Source of the DNA: [Clostridium] innocuum
GTDB taxonomy: Bacteria > Bacillota_I > Bacilli_A > Erysipelotrichales > Erysipelotrichaceae
NCBI GenBank assembly: GCA_012317185.1
Contig: CP048838.1
Location: 4,030,001 to 4,094,000, forward strand
Direction of reading: 5' to 3'
Length of the DNA: 64,000 nt
In this document: positions 40,535-48,270 of the stretch, one piece after another
How positions within the stretch are numbered: position 1 is the first letter of the stretch
How the letters are laid out: every line of letters begins with the position of its first letter
The notes under the pieces: model-generated
Told to the model about the DNA's origin: nothing
What the model saw: the letters and a program-made list of their open reading frames with translations, nothing else
Databases searched by the model: none
Translations under genes and position numbers: made by a program

Positions 40535-41713
40535 CTATCTCTTTGTGTAAGGGTGCAGAATTACGCCCTTTACAACACGGTTAACCTCTCCTGTAGGACA
40601 TGGGTTATCCGGAGTTATATCATATGATAAAGATTTGAATAATGCAAGTACCTGTGCAGCAACGATGTAATCAAATCCAAGGAATGCGTTTTCATGCTCA
40701 TTGTCCAGATCGAATGAGAATGCATAGTCAACCAGACCTGCAACCTCTTCATCTCTCTTATTCATGATTGCCATCAGCTTGTTTCCTTTACGCTGTGGGC
40801 TCATTTCCTTAATCAGATCCACTTCATACTGACGGGTATATGGATCGTCACTCAGATAAACGATGGTCAGGGTGTCATCATTGATGATGGATTTCGGTCC
40901 ATGACGGAATCCCATTGGAGAATCATACATTGTCGCAACGCGTCCGGCAGTCAGCTCCAGAATCTTCAGCTGAGATTCCTGTGCGATTCCCTTCAGGCAG
41001 TTTGCGCCAAGATAAACGATACGGTTGAAGTCATATGCGCCTACAGCATCCTTGAAGAATTCCCAGTTGTTGGCAAGCATTCTTTCTGCAGCCTTTATAA
41101 CGTCCTCCAGCTCTGCTTTCACTTCATCCAGATTATCCAGACTGAAGCACAGCAGGGTAGCCAGCATCATATTAGAGAAGCTGGAAGTCATAGCGAAGCT
41201 TTGATCGTGTGTTTCAGGAGTCAGATTGATTGCATATGCATTCTCTCTTTTTTCCGCTGCCTTTGAAAGAGCACCCTCATGATTGCAGGTAATAAACAGA
41301 TGATACAGATTCTTACCGCATACTTCATCCGCTACATCTACTGCACCTACAGATTCCGGTGAGTTTCCGCTGCGTCCGTAAGAAATCAGCAGGGTTGGTT
41401 TTGTCTGTGACAGATAGTTTTCCGGAGCTGCCACGATATCTGTAGTGGCATATGATTTTGTTTTATAGTTTGTTCTCTTGCTCACATATGTGAAGATGGC
41501 GTTTCCAACGAATTCACTGGTACCTGCGCCTGTCAGAATGATATCATAGTCATCGTGTTTCGTTACGTTTTCGATAAATGCCTTGATTTCTTCCTTGTGT
41601 TCCTCTACCTGCTTGATTGTTTTTTTCCAGGTGTTCGGCTGCTGGTTAATTTCTGTTGCCGTGTAAATTCCTTTTAAACTTTCCCATTCTTTTGTGTCTT
41701 TTCCAAAGATCAT
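40535..41713 (-). CDS. agaS: SIS-domain sugar-phosphate isomerase/deaminase, AgaS-like
   Basis: A 392-residue protein with two SIS domains. ILTGAGTSEFVGNAIFTYV and LLISYGRSGNSPESVGAVDVADEV form the first sugar-phosphate site. MGFRHGPKSIINDDTLTIVYLSDDPYTRQYEVDL and the terminal PTGEVNRVVKGVILHPY are the hallmark of AgaS, which deaminates and isomerises galactosamine-6-phosphate to tagatose-6-phosphate. Together with the Aga-like IIB this points to galactosamine or N-acetylgalactosamine as PTS substrate. No agaA deacetylase or tagatose kinase/aldolase is in the window. Confidence 0.88.
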   Translation of the reverse strand: MIFGKDTKEWESLKGIYTATEINQQPNTWKKTIKQVEEHKEEIKAFIENVTKHDDYDIILTGAGTSEFVGNAIFTYVSKRTNYKTKSYATTDIVAAPENYLSQTKPTLLISYGRSGNSPESVGAVDVADEVCGKNLYHLFITCNHEGALSKAAEKRENAYAINLTPETHDQSFAMTSSFSNMMLATLLCFSLDNLDEVKAELEDVIKAAERMLANNWEFFKDAVGAYDFNRIVYLGANCLKGIAQESQLKILELTAGRVATMYDSPMGFRHGPKSIINDDTLTIVYLSDDPYTRQYEVDLIKEMSPQRKGNKLMAIMNKRDEEVAGLVDYAFSFDLDNEHENAFLGFDYIVAAQVLALFKSLSYDITPDNPCPTGEVNRVVKGVILHPYTKR

Positions 41714-41761
41714 GTTCCTTCACTCCTTTTCCGGATTTGAAATCCTTTTCATTACGAATTC

Positions 41762-41790
41762 ATTATAGCTCAGCGTTTATAAAAAAACAA
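41762..41790 (-). promoter_or_regulatory. agaS promoter
   Basis: TTGTTT (41785-41790) and TATAAT (41762-41767) with a 17-bp spacer on the minus strand. Confidence 0.65.
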
Positions 41791-41806
41791 CGAGGTGCGC
41801 AAAATG

Positions 41807-41837
41807 TTGTTAATTTGTACAAAATTATTGCTAATTT
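41807..41837 (-). promoter_or_regulatory. 21-bp spaced direct repeat upstream of agaS
   Basis: TTGTTAATTT (41807-41816) and TTGCTAATTT (41828-41837) differ at one base and are spaced like the pair upstream of IIB. They lie just upstream of the agaS -35 box, a position used by class I AraC-type activators. Confidence 0.5.
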
Positions 41838-41900
41838 ATATTCTTGTTTTGCTAGACGAAAAAAGCGTTTCCATATATAATGTAAACTAGAGGTGATAAC

Positions 41901-42467
41901 ATGGCTAATAAAGCTGTAAATAAGAAGAAAAAAGGCATGAACGGTGAAGAGCTTGCCGGCATGCATATCTATAAGGATGATCACAACCGCTATGTGTATT
42001 ATAATGTTTTCGATCATGTTGGTTACATTCTGAACGATATTCCAAAATACAAAACCTACAGCTCCCGTTTCATTGTAGGTCTGATTGGCGGTATTCTGGC
42101 ATACTCCTTTGATTTGGGTGCTCTGCTTTCCATTATCATCGGTGTTGTCGCCTATGCACTGATGGAGGTAAAATTTCGTTTGTTTCTGAAAAAGCAGACG
42201 CAGATACCGAATTTCAAGCCGAAGGAGCGCCCGCCAAGACTGTTGACTGCCGCAAGTGAAGAAACAAAGAAAATTTATATGAAAATAGCCGCTTATCTGC
42301 TGTTTGGCATTCTGATCATTCTGCTTCCGTTCTCGGAGGGTGGCTATGATGATCTGATGAAAGCCATGTGTATTGCATTGGGCATTCTTGCAATCGGTGT
42401 TTCACTGTTTCAGGTTCGCGCTCTGTTTTATAAAAAAGCCAATCCTTCTTTGACAGATAAGAAATAA
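41901..42467 (+). CDS. membrane protein of unknown function, four helices
   Basis: A 188-residue protein with AGAGGTGATAAC before the ATG and a TATAAT about 25 bases upstream. The N-terminus is basic (MANKAVNKKKKG) with a soluble ~55-residue head. Hydrophobic segments lie at ~58-75 and ~77-92 (FIVGLIGGILAYSFDLGALLSIIIGVVAYAL in two parts) and again at ~127-143 and ~150-168. It looks like a small integral membrane protein. Not recognised. It is divergent from agaS and separated by control DNA, so probably unrelated to the PTS. Confidence 0.75.
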   Translation: MANKAVNKKKKGMNGEELAGMHIYKDDHNRYVYYNVFDHVGYILNDIPKYKTYSSRFIVGLIGGILAYSFDLGALLSIIIGVVAYALMEVKFRLFLKKQTQIPNFKPKERPPRLLTAASEETKKIYMKIAAYLLFGILIILLPFSEGGYDDLMKAMCIALGILAIGVSLFQVRALFYKKANPSLTDKK

Positions 42468-42690
42468 GTAATGAACGGATATCCGCTATATGGATATCTT
42501 TTTTTATCCCTTTCTGTCTTCCTTTATCAAAGGATGTATGGATTTTCATATGAGCCAGCCAGCACTTCCTCCTATGAGTGCCTGTGTCTGTTTTCAGAAT
42601 GCACCTTAGGATTTCCATTACCTTCGCAGATGATCTCCAACCGGATGACTATGCTTCCCTTTGCTGGAAAGGCCTGTGTTTCAGGTAAAC

Positions 42691-42716
42691 AAAAAAAGAT
42701 ATGCCGGATGCATATC
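42691..42716 (-). terminator. terminator of the Eis-like acetyltransferase unit
   Basis: GATATGC/GCATATC perfect stem (42699-42704 area and 42710-42716) with seven T on the minus strand, starting two bases after the stop codon. Confidence 0.8.
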
Positions 42717-42717
42717 C

Positions 42718-43632
42718 TTAATAATATTCATGAATCCAGAGCGGCCGCAGTGCAGAAGCAAAGGCCTCGGCAGCGGATTTCACCTCCAGATTGTAAAGCT
42801 TGTTGAAAAGCTCCGGATTATTGATTCTGGCCATGATGAATGGCTGTTTTTTTGGAATCAGCAGCGGAAATATTTTTTCCAGCTTCTCACTCTGGGATAC
42901 CTCTACAAGTATCTCCTGTTCCCTGCCGATTGCCGCCTTCAACAGACGCATCAATACGACAGATTCCAGATAGATTGCTTCTTCCACATGAATCTCCTGC
43001 TTTTTCTTATGGAAAATCAGATAGCCGCAAACCTCCCCCTGCCGGTTCCGATATACCACCATCTGCTTCTGTGTAACCACAATTTCGTTTTGCAGAAGTA
43101 CATAATATTCCTGATCACGCACATAGCAGCCGTCAAAGTGCTTTGTAAAATTCTGATAGGCCTGTAACAGCTCCTGCGGCTCAGCCGCATAGGATATGTT
43201 TGTCAGCGAAACCTTGTGCAGACATTCTCTGGGAACCGTATACAGCTTTCTCTCATACACGGTCTCAAATCCGAACTGCTCATACAGCTTTGGATAAAAG
43301 CCGCGAATCAGTGTTACCAGATGATTGTGTCCCGCCTCATCAAGCGCCGATTCCATCAGTCTGCGCATATGTCCTCTTCTGCGATAATCAGGCAGCGTGG
43401 ACACACCGAGTATGTAGCTGATTTTCAGCTGCTTGTCGCGTAAACGAAGGATATGCTCATTGAGCTGCAGACTGGAAATAATGCGCTGATCCTGTTCCAG
43501 AGCAATACAGCGTCCCTTGTCGAATATATTTTTAAAATAAAAATTCAGATAATTTCGGTTTTGATTTGGATACGACTGCTTCCATAATTCATATATTTCT
43601 GCCTTGTCCTGCTTCCCTGCATCTCTCAGCAT
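42718..43632 (-). CDS. Eis-like GNAT acetyltransferase
   Basis: A 304-residue protein. The N-terminal GNAT domain (MLRDAGKQDKAEIYELWKQSYP; ISYILGVSTLPDYRRRGHMRRLMESAL; RGFYPKLYEQFGFETVYERK) is the Eis-type first half with the R-R-x-G-H acetyl-CoA loop. The second half contains a further acetyltransferase-like lobe, shorter than full Eis (~400). The acceptor is unknown. It is separated by three bases from the membrane protein gene upstream, so they are cotranscribed. Confidence 0.83.
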   Translation of the reverse strand: MLRDAGKQDKAEIYELWKQSYPNQNRNYLNFYFKNIFDKGRCIALEQDQRIISSLQLNEHILRLRDKQLKISYILGVSTLPDYRRRGHMRRLMESALDEAGHNHLVTLIRGFYPKLYEQFGFETVYERKLYTVPRECLHKVSLTNISYAAEPQELLQAYQNFTKHFDGCYVRDQEYYVLLQNEIVVTQKQMVVYRNRQGEVCGYLIFHKKKQEIHVEEAIYLESVVLMRLLKAAIGREQEILVEVSQSEKLEKIFPLLIPKKQPFIMARINNPELFNKLYNLEVKSAAEAFASALRPLWIHEYY

Positions 43633-43635
43633 ACG

Positions 43636-43902
43636 TTACTCATCATCCCGTTCTGTGAATTCCACATCAATGACATCATCGGAATCCAGATTGGAATTGT
43701 TGCCGGTTGTATACTCTTCCTGCTGCTGGTTCCATTCATTTTCATATTCCTCCATATGCCTGCGTACCTTTCGCTTGGCATACCAGATAAGTATGGAAAA
43801 TGCAATCACAATAATTGCTACGATCGGCAATATCACCGGCAGCAGTGTTATCACAATATAAATGACCAGGCAGATAAAGAGTAGATAAATGATAACATCC
43901 AT
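43636..43902 (-). CDS. small membrane protein with acidic tail
   Basis: An 88-residue protein. Two near-continuous hydrophobic stretches fill residues 4-42, followed by a basic segment (YAKRKVRRHMEEYENEW) and an Asp/Glu/Asn-rich C-terminus (SNLDSDDVIDVEFTERDDE). GAGGAAA lies before the ATG. It is upstream of and coupled to the Eis-like gene. Not recognised. Confidence 0.68.
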   Translation of the reverse strand: MDVIIYLLFICLVIYIVITLLPVILPIVAIIVIAFSILIWYAKRKVRRHMEEYENEWNQQQEEYTTGNNSNLDSDDVIDVEFTERDDE

Positions 43903-43974
43903 GTACGATTTCCTCGCTTTCTTCTCTCATTATAATATAAAACCGCACATCTGTGAATGTAAAAGCGTAAAAAC

Positions 43975-44529
43975 TTAACCTGCCTCGGCATCTGTCTGTT
44001 CTTTTTCCACAGTCCGCTGCTTCTTTTTGCGTCTGTGCAGCATATACAGCAGCATGAGCAGCCAGAGCAGTAAAGCAGCACCGAAATACAGCGGGCCGAC
44101 AAGTGCAGGACGGCTTTTGGTTTTCACTTCGGCAGGCTTAGCCATCGTCTGTGTGGCATCATAGGCACTTTCCAGACGTTTTTCATACGTATATTCCGGA
44201 TTGCGGATCATCGGATAGGCGTGCCCCTGCTTCATCAGCTCCTCCTGTACCAGCTTATCATCAGCGAACAGATACACGGGAACCGGCTCTTCGATCTTGC
44301 TGGAAGGATCAATTTCAAAACGGATGGATGTTGCATCCTCCAGCAGCTCACAGGTCTTTTGCCAGCCCTCCTCCTTTGTTATTTTCGTATTGAACAGCGA
44401 AACTCTGAATTCACTGTCCTGACTTTTCAAAACAATCTGATCCTTGCTGCAGCTGACCAGCTTTGCAGAATAGCTTGTCGCATGCAGGAAAGGAAAAAGT
44501 GCAAACATAATAAACAGTCTTAATTTCAT
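43975..44529 (-). CDS. secreted/anchored SNase-like protein
   Basis: A 184-residue protein from MKLRLFIMFALFPFLHATSY, a signal peptide (AAGGGTGAT upstream). The middle ~100 residues resemble the staphylococcal-nuclease OB-fold (VSLFNTKITKEEGWQ; PVPVYLFADDKLVQEELMKQGHAYP; YEKRLESAYDATQTM), but the catalytic Arg/Glu set is not evident, so nuclease activity is doubtful. A membrane helix (GPLYFGAALLLWLLMLLYML) and basic tail near the end would anchor it facing outward. It lies downstream of whiA by 37 bases on the same strand. Confidence 0.65.
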   Translation of the reverse strand: MKLRLFIMFALFPFLHATSYSAKLVSCSKDQIVLKSQDSEFRVSLFNTKITKEEGWQKTCELLEDATSIRFEIDPSSKIEEPVPVYLFADDKLVQEELMKQGHAYPMIRNPEYTYEKRLESAYDATQTMAKPAEVKTKSRPALVGPLYFGAALLLWLLMLLYMLHRRKKKQRTVEKEQTDAEAG

Positions 44530-44566
44530 AAGATCACCCTTTATAGTCTGCACTTTCTATTCGATT

Positions 44567-45505
44567 TTATTCCTTGCGATACTGATCTGCCAGTTCCCGC
44601 AGCTTTGCAAGGCGATGCTTCATACCGGATTTGGATATCGTTTCATTGAATTCCTCTGCACAGTATTCACACAGCTCGTTCAGGCTGGCTTCCGGCAGCT
44701 GTTTTCTGGCATATGCGACATGCTGAAGCTTTTCCGGAAGGCTGTCCAGGGTGCGATAGGTCTCAATCCACTGAATATCCTCCAGCTGTTTTTTGCCGGC
44801 GGTTATGCTTTTCATTTCATTTGCCAGCTCACAGTTGTCCAACCGTGTTAAGGAATTCATGAAATCCCGTTGGATACGGCTGTCCTCAAAGGTGAATACC
44901 GCATCACTTGCTCCCACACAGCGCAGAAAGTCACTGATTTTATCACTGGCCTTCAGGTAGACAACCTCCTGATTCCGACGCCGGATCTGCTTGGCAGGAA
45001 GATCAAAGCGCTGCATCAGCTTCCATATGAATTTGGCCAAATCCACATTCTGGGTACTGATTTCCAGATGGTAGTTGGATTTGCTTGGAGAATTCACAGA
45101 CCCTCCGGCCAGAAACGCACCCGCCAGATATGCTCTGGCACAGCATTCCTTGCGTACCATCTTGCTGGAGGGATGGTTCTGCAGTCCGCGCTCTGTCATA
45201 ATTTCCAGATCACGAAGTATTTCCATCGCCTTGTTTTTCACGCGGATTACATAGATGTTGTTTTTCTTCAGCTTCATCTTCTTTATGACAGACAGCTGTG
45301 TATCCACCTGATACAGCTCTTTTAAAAAGCGAAACACACGCTTGGCGGTATTGGCATTTTCCGTCTTTACCGTCAGATGCATACCCTCCGATGTAAAATT
45401 CATCGTAGAGCACATCTGCAAGACAGCAGTCAGCTCCGCCTTCATGCAGCAGGGATGCAGCTCATTTGCCGCAATCTGCGATTTTACTTCCGTTGTAAAC
45501 GACAT
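44567..45505 (-). CDS. whiA: WhiA-family DNA-binding protein
   Basis: A 312-residue protein with the degenerate LAGLIDADG homing-endonuclease-like N-terminus (SFTTEVKSQIAANE; CCARAYLAGAFLAGGSVNSPSKSNYHLEI) and a C-terminal helix-turn-helix (LPEASLNELCEYCAEEFNETISKSGMKHRLAKLRELA). It is a conserved regulator of growth and cell division in Gram-positive bacteria. It is third in the rapZ-yvcK-whiA block, two bases after yvcK. Confidence 0.96.
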   Translation of the reverse strand: MSFTTEVKSQIAANELHPCCMKAELTAVLQMCSTMNFTSEGMHLTVKTENANTAKRVFRFLKELYQVDTQLSVIKKMKLKKNNIYVIRVKNKAMEILRDLEIMTERGLQNHPSSKMVRKECCARAYLAGAFLAGGSVNSPSKSNYHLEISTQNVDLAKFIWKLMQRFDLPAKQIRRRNQEVVYLKASDKISDFLRCVGASDAVFTFEDSRIQRDFMNSLTRLDNCELANEMKSITAGKKQLEDIQWIETYRTLDSLPEKLQHVAYARKQLPEASLNELCEYCAEEFNETISKSGMKHRLAKLRELADQYRKE

Positions 45506-45507
45506 TT

Positions 45508-46455
45508 CTATTCATCCTTACTGTTTATAATCTCTCCGAGAACATCCCGGATTTTATTTGAATCATGGCGGATCAGATCATCATCGAAATTCAATACATC
45601 CCGATATAGAATTTGATAGGAATGCTCCTCCTGTGCAACCCGTACAGGTTCACTTCCCATATCCTTATATTTTTCAAGAATATGCGGTTCTGCACGATTG
45701 TTGTGGGTGATTACGATATCCACTGCTTCCGGAAAGGAGTGCTTCTGTATCGCCGCTACGTGCTGCTCCAGCGTGAAATCATCGGTTTCTCCAGGCTGTG
45801 TCATGGCATTGCAGAAGTAAATCTTTTTTACCGGATTGCTGCGCAGCTGCTCAACCACACCGTCCACGATCAGATTGGGCATTATGCTGGTATACAGACT
45901 TCCGATACCGTATACGATAACATCCGCCTCATGAATTGCCTGCAGGGCTTCTCTGGTTGGCTCCACACGCTGCTGATAGAACACCTTTTCAATGCGGTTG
46001 TTGAAATTCGGAATATTGCTTTCCCCACGTACAATCGTTCCATCCTCCATTACGGCATACAGGGTGATGACCTGCAGCGAGCTTGGGATGATTTGACCCT
46101 TCACGTTGAGAAACTTTGAGAATGTACGGATAGCTTCCATAAAGCTTCCGGTTGTTTTTGTCATGGCGGTCAGGATCAGGTTTCCCAGGTTGTGTCCGCC
46201 GACATCATCACATTCCCCGTCAAAGCGATAGTTCATAAGAGACGTAAAGATACTCTCCTCCTCCGCCATGGCGCACATGACATTGCGTACATCTCCCATG
46301 GCAGGGATATGAAACTGACGTCGGATCCGCCCGGTGCTTCCCCCGTCATCTGCTACGGTGACAATGGCCGTCAGATTGATATTCTCAATCTGCTTCATAC
46401 CACGCAGCATAACAGATAAACCAGTCCCTCCGCCGATTACGACTACATTTTTCAT
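45508..46455 (-). CDS. yvcK: gluconeogenesis factor YvcK/CofD-like
   Basis: A 315-residue protein beginning MKNVVVIGGGTGLSVMLRGMK, the nucleotide-binding opening of this family. TVADDGGSTGRIRRQFHIPAMGDVRN and YGIGSLYTSIMPNLIVDGVV are further signatures. YvcK binds UDP-sugars and is needed for cell-wall balance and growth on gluconeogenic carbon sources. It sits between rapZ (4 bases) and whiA. Confidence 0.96.
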   Translation of the reverse strand: MKNVVVIGGGTGLSVMLRGMKQIENINLTAIVTVADDGGSTGRIRRQFHIPAMGDVRNVMCAMAEEESIFTSLMNYRFDGECDDVGGHNLGNLILTAMTKTTGSFMEAIRTFSKFLNVKGQIIPSSLQVITLYAVMEDGTIVRGESNIPNFNNRIEKVFYQQRVEPTREALQAIHEADVIVYGIGSLYTSIMPNLIVDGVVEQLRSNPVKKIYFCNAMTQPGETDDFTLEQHVAAIQKHSFPEAVDIVITHNNRAEPHILEKYKDMGSEPVRVAQEEHSYQILYRDVLNFDDDLIRHDSNKIRDVLGEIINSKDE

Positions 46456-46459
46456 TCGG

Positions 46460-47314
46460 TCAGCCTACTTTCTTATCTCTGTGTGATTTATAGCAATGAT
46501 ACTGGTCCCTATAGTGGGAATACAGCCAGTTGGTGACAGACACGCTTCGGTGGTGCCCTCCGGTACAGCCGATTCCCACGGTTAAATGATTTTTCTTTTC
46601 ATTTTTATACTGGATAAACACATAGTCCAGAAAGCTTTTCAGATGACGGATAAATTCCTTCGTCTGATCAAAGCTCATGACATAATCATAGACCGGAGCA
46701 TCATCGCCAGTCTGTTCACGCAGCTCCTCTATATAATATGGATTTGGAAGAAATCTGACATCAAAAACAAGGTCTACATCCATCGGTACGCCATGCTTAA
46801 AGCCGAAGGATACGAAGGAAATCGAGAAGACCGGCTTGCTGTTGAGTGAGAGCTTCTCCATCAGCACACTTTTCAAGCCGTGCTGATCCATCATGGTCGT
46901 GTCGATGTGAAGGATCGCACGTTCATTCAGCGCGTTGAACATATCACGTTCCACCTCGATAGCCTCCTCCAGCGTATTCGCCTTGGAAAACATCATCATC
47001 GGGTGATGGCGTCTTGTGAATTTATAGCGCAGCAGCAGCTTTTCATTGGATGCGTCCAGAAAAACCACGCGTACATTTACATCTATATTCTCAAAATACT
47101 GCAGGAACTTCGGATAATCGATCGCCGTCGTTGCCAGAGCGATATTGCTGTAGCGCGGATCCGGCTTGGCGTTGATAATTTTTCCCAGAGATTCCAGCAG
47201 CTGCACGGGGAAATTATCAATGCAGTGATATCCCATATCCTCCAGAATACCCATGGCCGTCGTTTTACCGGCTCCGGACATTCCTGTTATCAATACTACG
47301 TTCTGTTCGTTCAT
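46460..47314 (-). CDS. rapZ: RNase adapter / nucleotide-binding protein RapZ (YvcJ)
   Basis: A 284-residue protein from MNEQNVVLITGMSGAGKTTA (Walker A) after GAGGTG; a GTG at 47323 is less likely. DNFPVQLLESLG and FLDASNEKLLLRYKFTRRHHP are standard. The C-terminal LTVGIGCTGGHHRSVSVTNWL is the conserved regulatory domain. In E. coli it guides RNase E to GlmZ. The Gram-positive YvcJ hydrolyses nucleotides and its role is less clear. First gene of the block. Confidence 0.95.
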   Translation of the reverse strand: MNEQNVVLITGMSGAGKTTAMGILEDMGYHCIDNFPVQLLESLGKIINAKPDPRYSNIALATTAIDYPKFLQYFENIDVNVRVVFLDASNEKLLLRYKFTRRHHPMMMFSKANTLEEAIEVERDMFNALNERAILHIDTTMMDQHGLKSVLMEKLSLNSKPVFSISFVSFGFKHGVPMDVDLVFDVRFLPNPYYIEELREQTGDDAPVYDYVMSFDQTKEFIRHLKSFLDYVFIQYKNEKKNHLTVGIGCTGGHHRSVSVTNWLYSHYRDQYHCYKSHRDKKVG

Positions 47315-47572
47315 TGCTACCACCTCATATCATAAGTTTACCACAGCATACAGGTGTGCGCCAGTTTTTAAGCAAAAATATAAGAATGTGAACCTTCCTG
47401 TCTGCACTTATGAGAAAAGCAGATACGTAAATGTATCGGCTTTGTTCACATGGTGCTTTGTCTGTCTGCCCGCCTGTTTTCTGTCATGGATAGACCGTTT
47501 GTTCAATTGGTTGGCTGTGAACTACCGCCAGCTATAGAGCAAGCGGCTTTTAATGAATGCCTGCACATTCAT

Positions 47573-47584
47573 CAAAACGTTTTG
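47573..47584. promoter_or_regulatory. distal LacI-type operator
   Basis: CAAAACGTTTTG, a perfect 12-bp palindrome sharing the AAAACGTTTT core with the two operators near the promoter, about 170 bp upstream. Confidence 0.5.
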
Positions 47585-47741
47585 TTCGTGTTCAGATACA
47601 CGTAACTGGTACGAGGCGTTTTCTTTTTATGCGAATAGGAGCGTTATGGCATAGCCTGCCTGCATGTGCATTTCTACCATATCTCAGAAAGCGTTTACCG
47701 CAGTTTTCGATGTAAGCGTTTTAACATTACCGTATCAATAT

Positions 47742-47757
47742 GGTAAAACGTTTTATC
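47742..47757. promoter_or_regulatory. LacI-type operator upstream of -35
   Basis: GGTAAAACGTTTTATC differs at one position from the perfect operator at 47808 and ends seven bases before the -35 box. The centres are 66 bp apart, so looping is possible. Confidence 0.7.
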
Positions 47758-47764
47758 AAAACTG

Positions 47765-47793
47765 TTGACACCGCTTTCACTCCGTGATATTAT
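47765..47793 (+). promoter_or_regulatory. promoter of the nucleoside operon
   Basis: TTGACA (47765-47770) and TATTAT (47788-47793) with a 17-bp spacer. Confidence 0.82.
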
Positions 47794-47807
47794 ATCCCCG
47801 TAAACGT

Positions 47808-47823
47808 GATAAAACGTTTTATC
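47808..47823. promoter_or_regulatory. LacI-type operator at the transcript start
   Basis: GATAAAACGTTTTATC is a perfect 16-bp palindrome with the central CG of LacI/GalR-family sites, between the -10 box and the first ribosome site. The LacI regulator at 51646 is the likely ligand. Confidence 0.82.
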
Positions 47824-47838
47824 AAGGAGATGAAAGAC

Positions 47839-48270
47839 ATGAGGTTCCTTTGTAAGGATAATGCGCTTACCGCATCCATCTACATTGATTTGCGTAGAAA
47901 AGTGAATTTCAAAGAATACAGAAAAGAGGATGTGGAAACGGCGATTGCCAATTCCCTGTACTCCGTTGTGGTATTTGATGATAAGCGTCCCATCGGCATT
48001 GCCCGTATTGTCGGAGACGGCCGTATCGCCTTCTTTATCAAGGATGTGGTGGTGGATCCTGCTTATCAGAAGAACCGGATCGGAAATCTTCTGATGCAGA
48101 AGCTGCAGGAATATCTTGCAGGCGCTGCCTGTGAGGGTGCCTACATCGGTCTCATGTCCACACCGAACTGTGTTCCCTTCTATAAAAAGCATGGCTTTCT
48201 GGAGCGTCCATGTGACGGAATGGGGCCGGGTATGGTGAAATTTTATGATCCCTGTGAGGTGAGAAAATGA
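47839..48270 (+). CDS. GNAT-family N-acetyltransferase in the nucleoside operon
   Basis: A 143-residue protein from MRFLCKDNAL (AAGGAG nine bases upstream; an open extension to 47806 overlaps the operator). IKDVVVDPAYQKNRIGNLLMQKLQEYL holds the CoA-binding loop, and GLMSTPNCVPFYKKHGFLERP is the closing motif. First gene of the operon and overlapping ribokinase by four bases. Its acceptor and reason for being in a nucleoside operon are unclear. Confidence 0.83.
   Translation: MRFLCKDNALTASIYIDLRRKVNFKEYRKEDVETAIANSLYSVVVFDDKRPIGIARIVGDGRIAFFIKDVVVDPAYQKNRIGNLLMQKLQEYLAGAACEGAYIGLMSTPNCVPFYKKHGFLERPCDGMGPGMVKFYDPCEVRK

Larger units (their letters stand above)
47315..47838. other. divergent control region between rapZ and the nucleoside operon
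   Basis: It contains three LacI-type palindromes (listed separately), a hairpin ATGAATG/CATTCAT near 47552-47571, and a consensus promoter for the operon. No gene was seen. Confidence 0.5.
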
